Positions 36,532 through 44,462 of a stretch of 64,000 nt of DNA are shown here, one piece after another. Position 1 is the stretch's first letter. The number at the start of each line of letters is the position of its first letter. Location of the stretch: the NCBI GenBank assembly GCA_002746415.1, contig NVXD01000001.1, forward strand, positions 248,001 to 312,000, written 5' to 3'. The DNA comes from Flavobacteriaceae bacterium (GTDB lineage: Bacteria; Bacteroidota; Bacteroidia; Flavobacteriales; Flavobacteriaceae). Under the pieces are notes generated by a model. That model had not been told where the DNA came from. It did not search any database and was given only the letters and a program-made list of their open reading frames with translations. The position numbers were made by a program, and so were the translations under genes.

Positions 36532-39500
36532 ACTCTTCCTATTTTTCTGTTTGGCTATTTCATTAGTAGGCTGTAATAAAGAGGGGACTGTTTTCAAAAC
36601 AACATCACCCAAACAAACAGGGGTGGATTTTTCTAATAACATTACAGAAACCGACGAACTCAATATCTTAGATTACCTATATTTTTATAATGGTGGTGGT
36701 GTTGCTATAGGCGACATAAACAATGATGATCTCCCAGATATTTTCTTCTCTGGAAACCAAGTAAAAAATAAATTATACCTCAACAAAGGTCAAATGCAAT
36801 TTGAGGATATTACTCAAACCGCTAATGTAGAAGGAAACAGTACCTGGAATACTGGGGTGACTATGGGAGATATCAATGGTGATGGCTGGTTAGATATTTA
36901 TGTCTGTGCAGTTGTTGGTATAAATGGCTTCAATGGCCACAATGAGCTTTTTATTAACAACCAAGACGGTACTTTTACAGAAAAATCGGCGGAATACGGT
37001 TTAGATTTTGATTCTTATAGCTCATCTGCTGCATTTTTAGATTACGATTTAGATGGTGACTTGGACCTGTACCTTCTTAACCATGCGGTGCATACATCTG
37101 AGTCTTATGGTAAAGCAAATTTAAGGCACCAACGCAACTATGAATCTGGCGATAAACTTTTACGAAATGACAATGGTAAATTTACTGATGTAAGTGAAGA
37201 AGCTGGCATTTATGGGGGTATAAATAGTTATGGTCTAGGCTTAGCCATATCAGATTTTAATCTGGACGGATACCCTGATATGTATGTCGGGAATGATTTT
37301 CATGAGGATGATTATTATTATCTAAACAATGGCAATGGTACTTTTACAGAAAGTTTACGTGAGTCGTTTGGGCACACAAGCCGTTTTTCAATGGGTAGTG
37401 ATGTTGCTGATATTAATCATGACGGACTTCCAGACCTTATCTCTTTGGATATGCTTCCTGAAAAAGAAATTCCGTTAAAAGCTTCAGAAGGGGATGATAA
37501 TATACAAACCCAAAAAATGCGGATTGCACAATATGGCTACCATTACCAGTTTACTAGAAACATGATGTATGTAAACCAACCAGATGGTAATTTTATGGAA
37601 ACTGCTCTAATGAGTGGTATTGCAGCAACAGATTGGAGTTGGAGTGCCCTTTTTGGTGATTATGACCAAGATGGTGAACAAGATTTATTTGTGGCCAACG
37701 GAATTCCTAAACGCCCCAATGATTTAGATTTTGTAAAATTTGTATCTAGTGAGCAGATTCTCAACAAAATAAACAACACCAAATTAGTAGACCAAAAGGC
37801 TTTGGAAATGATGCCATCAGGAGCACATCATAATTATATGTTTCAAGGCAAAACGAATTTGTCCTTTGAAAATCAATCCAAAGATTGGATTACCAACGAC
37901 ACTTTAATTTCTGGGGCATCTGCATACGGAGACTTAGACAATGATGGAGACTTAGATTTGGTGGTCAACAACCTAAATTCCCCGGCTACAATCTATCAAA
38001 ACAAGACCAATAATAAACATAGTTTTTTAAAGTTAAAATTTAACTATATTGGAAAAAACACATTTGGAATCGGCACTAAAGTTTATGCTTATACCAATGG
38101 AAAACTGCAATATAAAGAGCTTTTCCCTTCAAGAGGTTTTCAAGCAACATCTGAACCTATTATTCATTTTGGGTTTGCAAATGCTACAGAAATAGACTCT
38201 CTAAAGATAGTTTGGCCCAATAAAACCTATCAAACTTTAGAAGATATAGAAACAAATCAGACAATAACCCTTAGCCCAAAAAACACAAAAACCTTAAATT
38301 ATAAAACTTTAATCCCAAAATTAAAACCTCTATTTAAAAAGGACAGTTCTAATTTGGGAATTAATTTTACTCATATTGAAGATGGCTATTTAGATTTTAA
38401 CCGTGAAAAATTAATCCCATATAAAATTTCAGATAGAGGCCCTGCTTTTGCTGAAGGGGATTTAGATAATGACGGCAAAAAGGATCTTTTCTTTGGTGGC
38501 TCCAAATATATGCCATCTGTGGTATACCTTAACAAAGACAGCATTTTTATACAAACATCAGTGGAGGAAATTAAAAACGACTCCATTAAAGAAGACATCT
38601 CAGCTGTTATAGCAGATTTTAATGGTGACCATAAAAATGATTTGTTAATAGGTTCTGGCGGAGGAGATTTCTTTGGGAAATCAGACCCATTAACGGATTC
38701 TTTTTACCAACAATTAGACGCTCAATTTAAAGCTGAAGCATTCCCCAATATTTTCCAAAATACCGCTATCATAAAACCATTTGATTATGACAAGGATGGA
38801 GATTTGGATATATTTATTGGCTCCCAGACCATTACTGGGGATTTTGGAGCCAGTGTAAAATCTCATCTTCTTATAAACCAAAAAGGAACATTTATTATTG
38901 ATGACAATTTTGTCTTAGAAGGCATGGTTACTGATGCGCTGTGGGATGATTTTGACAACGATGGTTTCACTGACTTAATTGTTGTAGGCGAATGGATGAG
39001 TCCCAAATTTTATAAAAACAGTAATGGTATATTTGCAGTTGTAGAAACACCCAAGATTTCTGGATTATGGCAGTCCATCCATCCATTTGATATAGATGCA
39101 GATGGTGACACGGACTATTTGTTGGGGAATTGGGGGTTAAACACCAAATTTAAAGCCTCTAAAGATGCCCCCTTAAAGTTATTTTATGCAGATTTTGATA
39201 AAAACGGGCAAACAGAAACGGTAACGGCAATTGCCAAAAATGGAGCCTACTACCCTATTGAAGGTTTAGATGGTTTATCTAGCCAAATGGTATTCCTGAA
39301 GAAAAAATTTAATTCCTTTAGCTCCTTTGCTGGTAAAACAATACAGGAAATTTTTGGGGAGGAATTATTGAAGCAAGCCACCACCTTAGACGTAAATACA
39401 CTCGCTTCTGGTTATCTAAAGAATGAAAATGGCGCGTTTATTTTTGTTCCTTTTAAACACGAACTACAAGTATCCCCAATCCTAGATTTTGTTTCTTTCG

Positions 39501-39766
39501 ATTTTGACGGAGATGGCAATACAGAGGTTTTAGTAGGCGGAAATTATTTTGGAGTAAAACCATACCATGGAAGGTTTGATTCCTTCCCTGGGGCTCTTAT
39601 TCATAGCGAAAAGCACATAGTACTGGGGAATAAGTTAGGATTAGATTTCACCCAAAAATCCATACGACATTTACATGTTTTAGATTTTAACGGAATCCAT
39701 TATTTGCTAGCAGTATATAATAATGACACAGTAGAAACCTATAAGATATTAGATGAAAAAAATTAG
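36524..39766 (+). CDS. VCBS/FG-GAP repeat and ASPIC/UnbV lipoprotein, copy 3
   Basis: About 1080 residues. Start chosen at 36524 (MIRLFLFFCLAISLVGC, lipobox Cys about residue 17), where ATGATTAG overlaps the stop of copy 2, so translation is coupled. N-terminal FG-GAP blades (AIGDINNDDLPDIFFSGN, DYDLDGDLDLYLLNHAVH, DFNLDGYPDMYVGNDFHEDD), ASPIC/UnbV (NTFGIGTKVYAYTNGK, near 540) and a C-terminal blade set (DYDKDGDLDIFIGSQT, DIDADGDTDYLLGNWGLNTKFKAS split near 860-885). Together with copies 1 and 2 it gives three adjacent homologues of nearly equal size, best explained by duplication followed by divergence. Confidence 0.82.
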   Translation: MIRLFLFFCLAISLVGCNKEGTVFKTTSPKQTGVDFSNNITETDELNILDYLYFYNGGGVAIGDINNDDLPDIFFSGNQVKNKLYLNKGQMQFEDITQTANVEGNSTWNTGVTMGDINGDGWLDIYVCAVVGINGFNGHNELFINNQDGTFTEKSAEYGLDFDSYSSSAAFLDYDLDGDLDLYLLNHAVHTSESYGKANLRHQRNYESGDKLLRNDNGKFTDVSEEAGIYGGINSYGLGLAISDFNLDGYPDMYVGNDFHEDDYYYLNNGNGTFTESLRESFGHTSRFSMGSDVADINHDGLPDLISLDMLPEKEIPLKASEGDDNIQTQKMRIAQYGYHYQFTRNMMYVNQPDGNFMETALMSGIAATDWSWSALFGDYDQDGEQDLFVANGIPKRPNDLDFVKFVSSEQILNKINNTKLVDQKALEMMPSGAHHNYMFQGKTNLSFENQSKDWITNDTLISGASAYGDLDNDGDLDLVVNNLNSPATIYQNKTNNKHSFLKLKFNYIGKNTFGIGTKVYAYTNGKLQYKELFPSRGFQATSEPIIHFGFANATEIDSLKIVWPNKTYQTLEDIETNQTITLSPKNTKTLNYKTLIPKLKPLFKKDSSNLGINFTHIEDGYLDFNREKLIPYKISDRGPAFAEGDLDNDGKKDLFFGGSKYMPSVVYLNKDSIFIQTSVEEIKNDSIKEDISAVIADFNGDHKNDLLIGSGGGDFFGKSDPLTDSFYQQLDAQFKAEAFPNIFQNTAIIKPFDYDKDGDLDIFIGSQTITGDFGASVKSHLLINQKGTFIIDDNFVLEGMVTDALWDDFDNDGFTDLIVVGEWMSPKFYKNSNGIFAVVETPKISGLWQSIHPFDIDADGDTDYLLGNWGLNTKFKASKDAPLKLFYADFDKNGQTETVTAIAKNGAYYPIEGLDGLSSQMVFLKKKFNSFSSFAGKTIQEIFGEELLKQATTLDVNTLASGYLKNENGAFIFVPFKHELQVSPILDFVSFDFDGDGNTEVLVGGNYFGVKPYHGRFDSFPGALIHSEKHIVLGNKLGLDFTQKSIRHLHVLDFNGIHYLLAVYNNDTVETYKILDEKN

Positions 39767-40661
39767 TTACGGCATTCTTATAATTTTATTTATGGGACTT
39801 TTATGGTACCTATTTGTAAAACCTTCAGATTATATTATACGGTTTACCGCCAAAACCTTTCCTGGTGATATCAATCAAACGCTTAAACTTTGGAATCAAA
39901 ATTTAAGTAACTCTAAAGAAAAATTAGCAGGACAGACTATTGAGGATAATGGAGACCTCCTTCATTTAGTACAAAATATTAAATTTGGAGACTCCGTGCA
40001 TACTTATTACTGGGACATAAAACCACTAACAGACTCCACCTCTAAAGTAATAGTGGGTGTTACGGATAAGGAACACAGTATTCTTAACCGCATAAAAATT
40101 CCCTTCTCCAAAACTGATTTTGAAAAACGGAGTGAAAAAACGGTATTGGATTTTATGCAAAATTTACGAGAGCACACCAAAAATTTTAAAATAACCATTA
40201 TAGGAGAAGCGGAGATTCCGTCTAAGTATATTGCTTACATTCCCATTAAAGGAAAGCAATTTGAAAAGGCAGATGGCATGATGCGTAATTTTACTTTTCT
40301 CACCAATGAACTTTTTATAAATGGGGCAGAATTTAACGGACCTCCAATAATTGAAGTAACGTATTGGGACAAAAAAAATGATAGTATTCATTTTAACTTT
40401 GGGCAACCCATAATTAGGTCAGAAAATTTACCCATTGGCCAAGAAATAAAATACAAGCGAATTTTTAAGAAAAAAGCTCTGAAAGCTGAATACAATGGCA
40501 ACTACATTACTTCAGATAGAGCATGGTATGCCCTTTTAAATTATGCCAAAAAAAATAATATAGAAGTTGATGCTACACCATTTGAAGTATTCCATAATAA
40601 TCCCAACACTGGTGGAGACGAGATAAATTGGAAGGCTGAAGTATACCTGCCTATTAAATAA
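39753..40661 (+). CDS. Membrane-anchored SRPBCC/GyrI-like effector-binding protein
   Basis: 302 residues with one N-terminal hydrophobic helix (ISYGILIILFMGLLWYLFV) and no lipobox, so probably held in the inner membrane with a periplasmic domain. Residues about 25-140 look like a START/polyketide-cyclase-like fold (IIRFTAKTFPGDINQTLKLWNQ) and the C-terminal 130 residues like a GyrI/AraC effector-binding domain (ends NNPNTGGDEINWKAEVYLPIK-type, where 'P..xxxW.xEvyiPi' is the usual closing strand). The start overlaps copy 3 by 14 bases, so it is cotranscribed with the VCBS genes. Ligand unknown. Confidence 0.65.
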   Translation: MKKISYGILIILFMGLLWYLFVKPSDYIIRFTAKTFPGDINQTLKLWNQNLSNSKEKLAGQTIEDNGDLLHLVQNIKFGDSVHTYYWDIKPLTDSTSKVIVGVTDKEHSILNRIKIPFSKTDFEKRSEKTVLDFMQNLREHTKNFKITIIGEAEIPSKYIAYIPIKGKQFEKADGMMRNFTFLTNELFINGAEFNGPPIIEVTYWDKKNDSIHFNFGQPIIRSENLPIGQEIKYKRIFKKKALKAEYNGNYITSDRAWYALLNYAKKNNIEVDATPFEVFHNNPNTGGDEINWKAEVYLPIK

Positions 40662-40693
40662 AAAAGCTTCATCTTAAAATAGATGAAGCTTTT
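40662..40693 (+). terminator. Strong, possibly bidirectional terminator
   Basis: AAAAGCTTCATCT (40662-40674) and AGATGAAGCTTTT (40681-40693) pair perfectly around a 6-base loop, right at the stop of the preceding gene. Before integration of the element it would also have stood just downstream of the leftward tRNA-Leu gene. Confidence 0.88.
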
Positions 40694-40697
40694 AGAA

Positions 40698-40748
40698 GTA
40701 CTCGAGGCGGGAATCGAACCCGCACTCCGAAGAACTGGATTTTGAATC
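40698..40748 (-). repeat. att repeat, distal copy (tRNA-Leu 3' fragment)
   Basis: 51 bases identical to 47747-47797. It covers the T arm, variable arm and anticodon loop of the tRNA and then stops matching at 40749 (T instead of C), so it is a fragment and not a functional tRNA. Confidence 0.95.
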
Positions 40749-40829
40749 TAGGTTAGTTGTTTTTACAATTTCCATGTTGTTGATAGTCAGTTTTTTAAAG
40801 TTTTTTAAATACTGGATTAATAACTAATC

Positions 40830-40849
40830 GTACTCGATTTCGTACTCGA
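40830..40849. repeat. Left-end paired GTACTCGA repeats (candidate integrase arm sites)
   Basis: GTACTCGA occurs at 40830-40837 and 40842-40849, 12 bp apart. The same pair recurs near the other end at 47640 and 47652 with the same spacing, and the att core itself begins GTACTCGAG. The surrounding gap 40749-40912 holds nothing else I can identify. Confidence 0.6.
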
Positions 40850-40912
40850 TAATCTTCTATTAAAATTATTCTGTTGCTTAATATATTTACCTATTTATCA
40901 AAAAATATCGGC

Positions 40913-41833
40913 TCACTTATTTAAAGATTTGGAAAGGTTTTCCATAATGTTGATAATTGAGTCCTTAGCATGATTTCCAACAAAATACGTCACTCCATTT
41001 TTATCATTAACTTTCTTTTTTAAGACTTCATCAATAAAATAAGTTTTAGAATTATGCAAATCGGTATAAGTACCTTTCAAATGAACATGAATATATTCAA
41101 TCATTGTTATGTCCACTACATAACCCATCAAATTGACAGGTACCAATTGGCCTTTTTTTAGTCGCCTGTTCTTAGATAATATTATTGTTTTGCTTAAAGA
41201 CATTTCTACATTATCACTCCATTGAGTTAAAATTTGTGCTTTAATATTAAAATTTGTACTGCCAGCATCCAATGATACCATGTTTAAAAAGAATTTAAGT
41301 GTATCATTTTCGCTTGTGAATTTAAAAGGATCATTATCAGGATGAAAGAAAGGATCATTAGGAGGCATGAAACTATTATTTGTAGTACTTGTTCCTTCAA
41401 CTTCAGACAAAAGGCTTTCTATTTTTATTCCTTGATTCGCAAATATTATTGCAATTCGATTATATAATATATCGCTTTCTTCCTTAACACCTTGGCGAAT
41501 TAAACTATCACGTTGAATCCTTTCAGCTTTAAGTAAATTATCTATTGTTATAAGCCTCTGTTTTTTATAACAATACTGAGCAGTCATTAGTGAAAAGATT
41601 ATTAAATTTAAAACTATCAGATTCCTTCCTCTCGGAGTTATTACTTTCCACCATTTACTTGTAAATGTCAAATTAGATAATATCCCTTTAGTAATTACAA
41701 AAGGTATAATCAATACAATAATTGCAATTAACAATGAAAAGACTAAATCAGGTATTTCTGAAAAAACCTCCAAGTTCATATAATTTTCACTATTTATCCT
41801 ATTCCTACATACCTGGACTAAACCAAGATACAT
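40913..41833 (-). CDS. Unknown membrane protein, element cargo
   Basis: 306 residues, not recognised. Two hydrophobic helices lie near residues 28-50 (LVFSLLIAIIVLIIPFVIT) and 71-86 (LIVLNLIIFSLMTAQYC), then a charged coiled-coil-like stretch (KKQRLITIDNLLKAERIQRD), a low-complexity linker (NNSFMPPNDPFFHPDNDPF near 165) and a soluble, beta-rich C-terminal domain. It lies at the distal end of the element on the opposite strand to most of it, a typical place for cargo. The 244-base gap on its upstream side is shared with the divergent lipoprotein gene. Confidence 0.6.
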   Translation of the reverse strand: MYLGLVQVCRNRINSENYMNLEVFSEIPDLVFSLLIAIIVLIIPFVITKGILSNLTFTSKWWKVITPRGRNLIVLNLIIFSLMTAQYCYKKQRLITIDNLLKAERIQRDSLIRQGVKEESDILYNRIAIIFANQGIKIESLLSEVEGTSTTNNSFMPPNDPFFHPDNDPFKFTSENDTLKFFLNMVSLDAGSTNFNIKAQILTQWSDNVEMSLSKTIILSKNRRLKKGQLVPVNLMGYVVDITMIEYIHVHLKGTYTDLHNSKTYFIDEVLKKKVNDKNGVTYFVGNHAKDSIINIMENLSKSLNK

Positions 41834-42026
41834 TATTTTTATTCCAACAAATTACAACAAATTATATTCACAACACTTTAACAAGGTAAACCATAGGTAT
41901 TTAATGGTTTTCATATAGTTTGATTTGAAAAACTTGTCATACTTTGGCACTCCCCCTTTGGATTATAGATACCATAACTGTTTATAAACCTTTTAATAAC
42001 TTAAGCAAAGAAACTTCTTACAAATA

Positions 42027-42070
42027 TAGTTTTGATAGTAAATTTAAGATGATTTATAAATCTTAAATTT
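42027..42070 (+). promoter_or_regulatory. -7 element followed by an 11-bp hairpin before the small lipoprotein
   Basis: TAGTTTTG (42027-42034) is an exact TAnnTTTG match. Six bases later AAATTTAAGAT (42040-42050) and ATCTTAAATTT (42060-42070) form a perfect inverted repeat with a 9-base loop, ending 7 bases before the ATG at 42078. Transcription would begin about at the hairpin, which is either an operator or a 5' stem of the mRNA. Confidence 0.6.
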
Positions 42071-42077
42071 TATTATT

Positions 42078-42254
42078 ATGAAAAAAGTAGGGTATTTGTT
42101 TTTTGCAGTAGTAGTGTTAATGGGTTCTTTGGTTTCTTGTAAGCCTGAAACTAATTTAGACGAAACAGCAAAGCTGTATGACACAATCAAAATCGACGAA
42201 CTCGCCATCGACAAAGACGACACAACATCAGGGGGGGATAAAGGAAGCAACTAA
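42078..42254 (+). CDS. Small lipoprotein (58 aa), element cargo
   Basis: Reads MKKVGYLFFAVVVLMGSLVSCKPE: a textbook lipoprotein signal with lipobox LVSC and Cys21, leaving a mature peptide of only 38 residues rich in Asp, Lys and Thr and ending DDTTSGGDKGSN. A promoter and hairpin stand directly upstream. Its last 77 bases overlap the next gene in another frame. Similar tiny lipoproteins can be immunity-like or entry-exclusion-like factors, but nothing in the sequence proves a role. Confidence 0.7.
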   Translation: MKKVGYLFFAVVVLMGSLVSCKPETNLDETAKLYDTIKIDELAIDKDDTTSGGDKGSN

Positions 42255-42942
42255 CCATATTCTTCGTTTTATTAAATATTATTTGGTCACAGTCATCTTG
42301 GCTGTGGCTTTTTTTTCTCACATGTTTTTCCCAAATAGAGAACATGATATCTCTGCCGTAAAAAACGAAAGGAACCAGGTAACCGAAAATATTACAAATG
42401 CCTCTCAAGCAATTGTACAATTGACTGCGGATTTTTTACAAAACAATATAGATCTCCCAACTTTTGAAGCTTCTGTTAAACTCCAGAACATAACCATTGG
42501 TGATCTTGAATTACAAGAACAACAACTAACCGAAGAATTCAACAAAATGGATAGACGTTACAGAAAACTCTATTTTGGCTTTCCTTCCAGAAGGTTGCTT
42601 TTTTACAATATTGGTCTAGGTATTGATTTTTGCATCCTTGCTTTATTGATAATCAATTTAAGTTTTAAGCAAAAAAATACAACTAAAAGATTATCATACG
42701 GTTTAGTAGGTATCATTGGGCTACAAATTGGGGTATACTTCTTTGTCTGGATTTTGTATGATCAACAAGACTTAAGTTATAATATATATATGTGCATCAT
42801 GGTTTTGATTGCCGGTTGTGCTGCTAGTTTGGGTTATTACTTATCCAAAATAAAGTATGAAAAAATTAGCGTATTAAAATCAAAAAACACTTTTCTTCAA
42901 AGTGCCTTGGATTCAACATTTAAAATTTTAGGCAAAAAATAA
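42178..42942 (+). CDS. Unknown four-helix membrane protein, element cargo
   Basis: 254 residues, not recognised. After a hydrophilic, Ser/Thr-rich N-terminus comes a first helix (YYLVTVILAVAFFSHMFF, about residues 34-51), a coiled-coil-like region rich in Gln and Glu (about 60-125), and three further helices (GIDFCILALLIINLSF, LVGIIGLQIGVYFFVWILY, NIYMCIMVLIAGCAASLGYYL). The ATG at 42178 lies inside the lipoprotein gene, an overlap of 77 bases; no better later start precedes the first helix. Probably works with the lipoprotein and the 61-aa gene that follows 2 bases after its stop. Confidence 0.6.
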   Translation: MTQSKSTNSPSTKTTQHQGGIKEATNHILRFIKYYLVTVILAVAFFSHMFFPNREHDISAVKNERNQVTENITNASQAIVQLTADFLQNNIDLPTFEASVKLQNITIGDLELQEQQLTEEFNKMDRRYRKLYFGFPSRRLLFYNIGLGIDFCILALLIINLSFKQKNTTKRLSYGLVGIIGLQIGVYFFVWILYDQQDLSYNIYMCIMVLIAGCAASLGYYLSKIKYEKISVLKSKNTFLQSALDSTFKILGKK

Positions 42943-42944
42943 GT

Positions 42945-43130
42945 ATGAATAAATACAAACAACTCACTATTCAGCTTATTGAGGCTCGAGAACAATTTGA
43001 TAATGGCGATATTACTCTTGAAGATTTTGAGAAGATTTTGAAGGGTCTTTATGAAGATTACTTGAAATTAGAAAAAAAGCAAAATGAAAAGGAAAGGAAA
43101 GAAATGGTAAACCTTCTATTTGCTACTTAA
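42945..43130 (+). CDS. Small charged protein (61 aa), element cargo
   Basis: Predicted helical and highly charged (LIEAREQFDNGDITLEDFEKIL, KKQNEKERKE), with no signal peptide. It starts 2 bases after the membrane-protein stop, so the two are very likely cotranscribed. Its last four bases overlap the end of the convergent repressor gene. Function unknown. Confidence 0.55.
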   Translation: MNKYKQLTIQLIEAREQFDNGDITLEDFEKILKGLYEDYLKLEKKQNEKERKEMVNLLFAT

Positions 43131-43621
43131 GATTTTTTTGATTTCAATTGATTCAGATCCCCAACATTCTCACCCAATCTACTCTCAAATCCTTCTTTGT
43201 GCAACATATTGTAAATTTCATCTACCTTTTCAATGGTACTTGCAAGCGTAGTATTCATAACCTTGGGAAAGTCTTCTTCTAAGGTTAATATTTGCTTTTG
43301 AAGCATTGCAATTATTTGATCCTTATTTACACCGGGATCTACCTTGCTATTTTTATTCGATAATTCTGGATGATTCTCTTCCACAAAACGATCATACTGT
43401 TGTGAAGGAAAACCAATTTCACCGGTAACAAAGTCAGTTAAATTAATTTCAAAGTACTTACACATCAATAAAATCTTGTCAATTGGTGGCTTTACTGTGC
43501 CATTTACCCAACCACTAACACTACCTGGACTCGTGTTCGCTATCACTTTTCCAAAATCTGATTGTTTTACGTTTCGGATTGAAAGTAGTTTTTTTAAATT
43601 ACTGGGTAAATTGTAAGGCAT
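43127..43621 (-). CDS. XRE-family repressor of the element
   Basis: 164 residues. The first 70 are a Cro/CI-type helix-turn-helix (NLKKLLSIRNVKQSDFGKVI, then SPGSVSGWVNGTVKPPIDKILLMCKYFEI), followed by an alpha-helical region (about 95-150, ILTLEEDFPKVMNTTLASTIEKVDEIYNML split over two helices) that may dimerise. It faces the 43720 gene across a 98-base gap containing three inverted repeats and a good promoter, the classical arrangement of an immunity repressor. Confidence 0.82.
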   Translation of the reverse strand: MPYNLPSNLKKLLSIRNVKQSDFGKVIANTSPGSVSGWVNGTVKPPIDKILLMCKYFEINLTDFVTGEIGFPSQQYDRFVEENHPELSNKNSKVDPGVNKDQIIAMLQKQILTLEEDFPKVMNTTLASTIEKVDEIYNMLHKEGFESRLGENVGDLNQLKSKKS

Positions 43622-43622
43622 T

Positions 43623-43695
43623 TAATTATTTTAAATAATTATTCAATTAAACCTTTGTGTATTTAATTATATTAAATTAAATTTGTTGGAAACAA
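43623..43695 (+). promoter_or_regulatory. Rightward element promoter with three inverted-repeat operators
   Basis: The promoter is TTTG (43654-43657), 20 bases, then TAAATTTG (43678-43685), a full Bacteroidota consensus. IR1 AATTATT-TTA-AATAATT spans 43624-43640; IR2 ATTTAAT-TAT-ATTAAAT spans 43661-43677 and fills the spacer between -33 and -7; IR3 TTGTT-GGA-AACAA spans 43683-43695 and overlaps the -7 element. All three have a 3-base centre. These are the likely sites of the adjacent XRE protein. Confidence 0.72.
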
Positions 43696-43719
43696 TTTAA
43701 CAACTGCAATTTAATCATT

Positions 43720-44037
43720 ATGATTTCATTACACAAAAAATATCTAATTGCCCGTAACAAAAAGGCATTTTTTTTCATCATAGATAAGATAAGTAAAGGG
43801 GTTCCCGTAGTTGATGCCCTACAACAGGCCGCAGAGTCAAATGATTTTACCGTTTCCTATGGTTGTGCAAAACAACTTATTTACAACAAAGAATATTTTT
43901 GGTCTCCTTATTTTGAATATGACAAGAAAGGCAATGTCGTTTTTTTGTTGGATATCAGTGGTGCAAAAATTGTTGGCTCAGAAACTAAATTTTATAAGGA
44001 CTATATGAAAGAGAAGGAATTGAAAGAAGTAGCATAA
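43720..44037 (+). CDS. Unknown protein (105 aa), first gene of the rightward element operon
   Basis: Not recognised. No membrane segment; basic N-terminus (MISLHKKYLIARNKKAFFFIID), a helical middle (VVDALQQAAESNDFTVSYGCAKQLIY, resembling a small DNA-binding or helix-turn-helix-like stretch but not convincingly) and a charged tail (KDYMKEKELKEVA). Its place opposite the XRE repressor is where satellite and phage elements usually keep a Cro, antirepressor or other early regulator, so a regulatory role is a reasonable guess. Confidence 0.55.
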   Translation: MISLHKKYLIARNKKAFFFIIDKISKGVPVVDALQQAAESNDFTVSYGCAKQLIYNKEYFWSPYFEYDKKGNVVFLLDISGAKIVGSETKFYKDYMKEKELKEVA

Positions 44038-44064
44038 GGCCAACAAAAAAATACCATTAAAAAA

Positions 44065-44084
44065 GGCAGGGTACCAACCCTGCC
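44065..44084 (+). promoter_or_regulatory. Perfect hairpin directly before leader copy 1
   Basis: GGCAGGGT-ACCA-ACCCTGCC, an 8-bp perfect GC-rich stem with a 4-base loop, ending 3 bases before leader copy 1. No T-run follows, so it is not a standard terminator. Confidence 0.6.
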
Positions 44085-44087
44085 TCA

Positions 44088-44102
44088 CCAAATAAAATAC
44101 CA
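44088..44102 (+). repeat. Leader repeat copy 1 (CCAAATAAAATACCA)
   Basis: Identical 15 bases recur at 44819, 45290 and 46004. Here the nearest ATG is at 44117 (a 36-codon ORF), and the recognised gene starts at 44212. Confidence 0.75.
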
Positions 44103-44116
44103 CAAAAAATACTCGA

Positions 44117-44227
44117 ATGAGTACTATCGTGGAGATTTTAATTTTCAAAAGAGTACCACCTCTTTTGAATTGCAAAGATAACAAAAAAACGAGTGGCGCA
44201 ACAATAGTACAATGGACCAAGGAGTAA
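44117..44227 (+). CDS. Possible 36-aa leader peptide
   Basis: ATG at 44117 opens 36 codons (MSTIVEILIFKRVPPLLN...) ending in TAA at 44225-44227, overlapping the start of the next gene at 44212. It is placed like the coding starts behind the other leader copies, but nothing else supports it; it may be a leader peptide or chance. Confidence 0.3.
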   Translation: MSTIVEILIFKRVPPLLNCKDNKKTSGATIVQWTKE

Positions 44228-44445
44228 CAACATTTTTAACTGATAGCATTAAGGCTTTGACCAAGAAGCAACAAATGCAAATTGTTGAGAGTGTTTTAAA
44301 GGACTTGGACAGCAACAGTATAAAGGCAAAAGAAATCAACCAGACCATAGCACTAATGCCGCAATATGATATCAGTGCAATGGCCGCTGAAATTAGAAGA
44401 ACCCACAACTATAAAAATAGAAAACCCAAAGCAGTAACCCATTAA
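44212..44445 (+). CDS. Unknown small protein (77 aa)
   Basis: Not recognised. Soluble, mostly helical by composition (DSIKALTKKQQMQIVESVLKDLD), with a basic tail (RRTHNYKNRKPKAV) that could contact nucleic acid. Followed after 17 bases by the next small gene, so likely cotranscribed within the rightward cluster. Confidence 0.5.
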   Translation: MDQGVTTFLTDSIKALTKKQQMQIVESVLKDLDSNSIKAKEINQTIALMPQYDISAMAAEIRRTHNYKNRKPKAVTH

Positions 44446-44462
44446 TAATTAAATACATATTT

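Noticed and set aside
29904-39766. Repeated DNA motifs suggesting CRISPR or satellite repeats
   Set aside because: The repeats are degenerate coding units for DxNNDG calcium loops at irregular spacing; no spacer pattern.
40698-40748. A second functional tRNA-Leu
   Set aside because: Only the 3' half is present; the D arm and 5' acceptor strand are missing.
40749-40912. Remnant of a second integrase at the left end
   Set aside because: The complement encodes a short EYEIEY run like the integrase N-terminus, but stops flank it on both sides and the resemblance does not extend; treated as a possible arm site instead.
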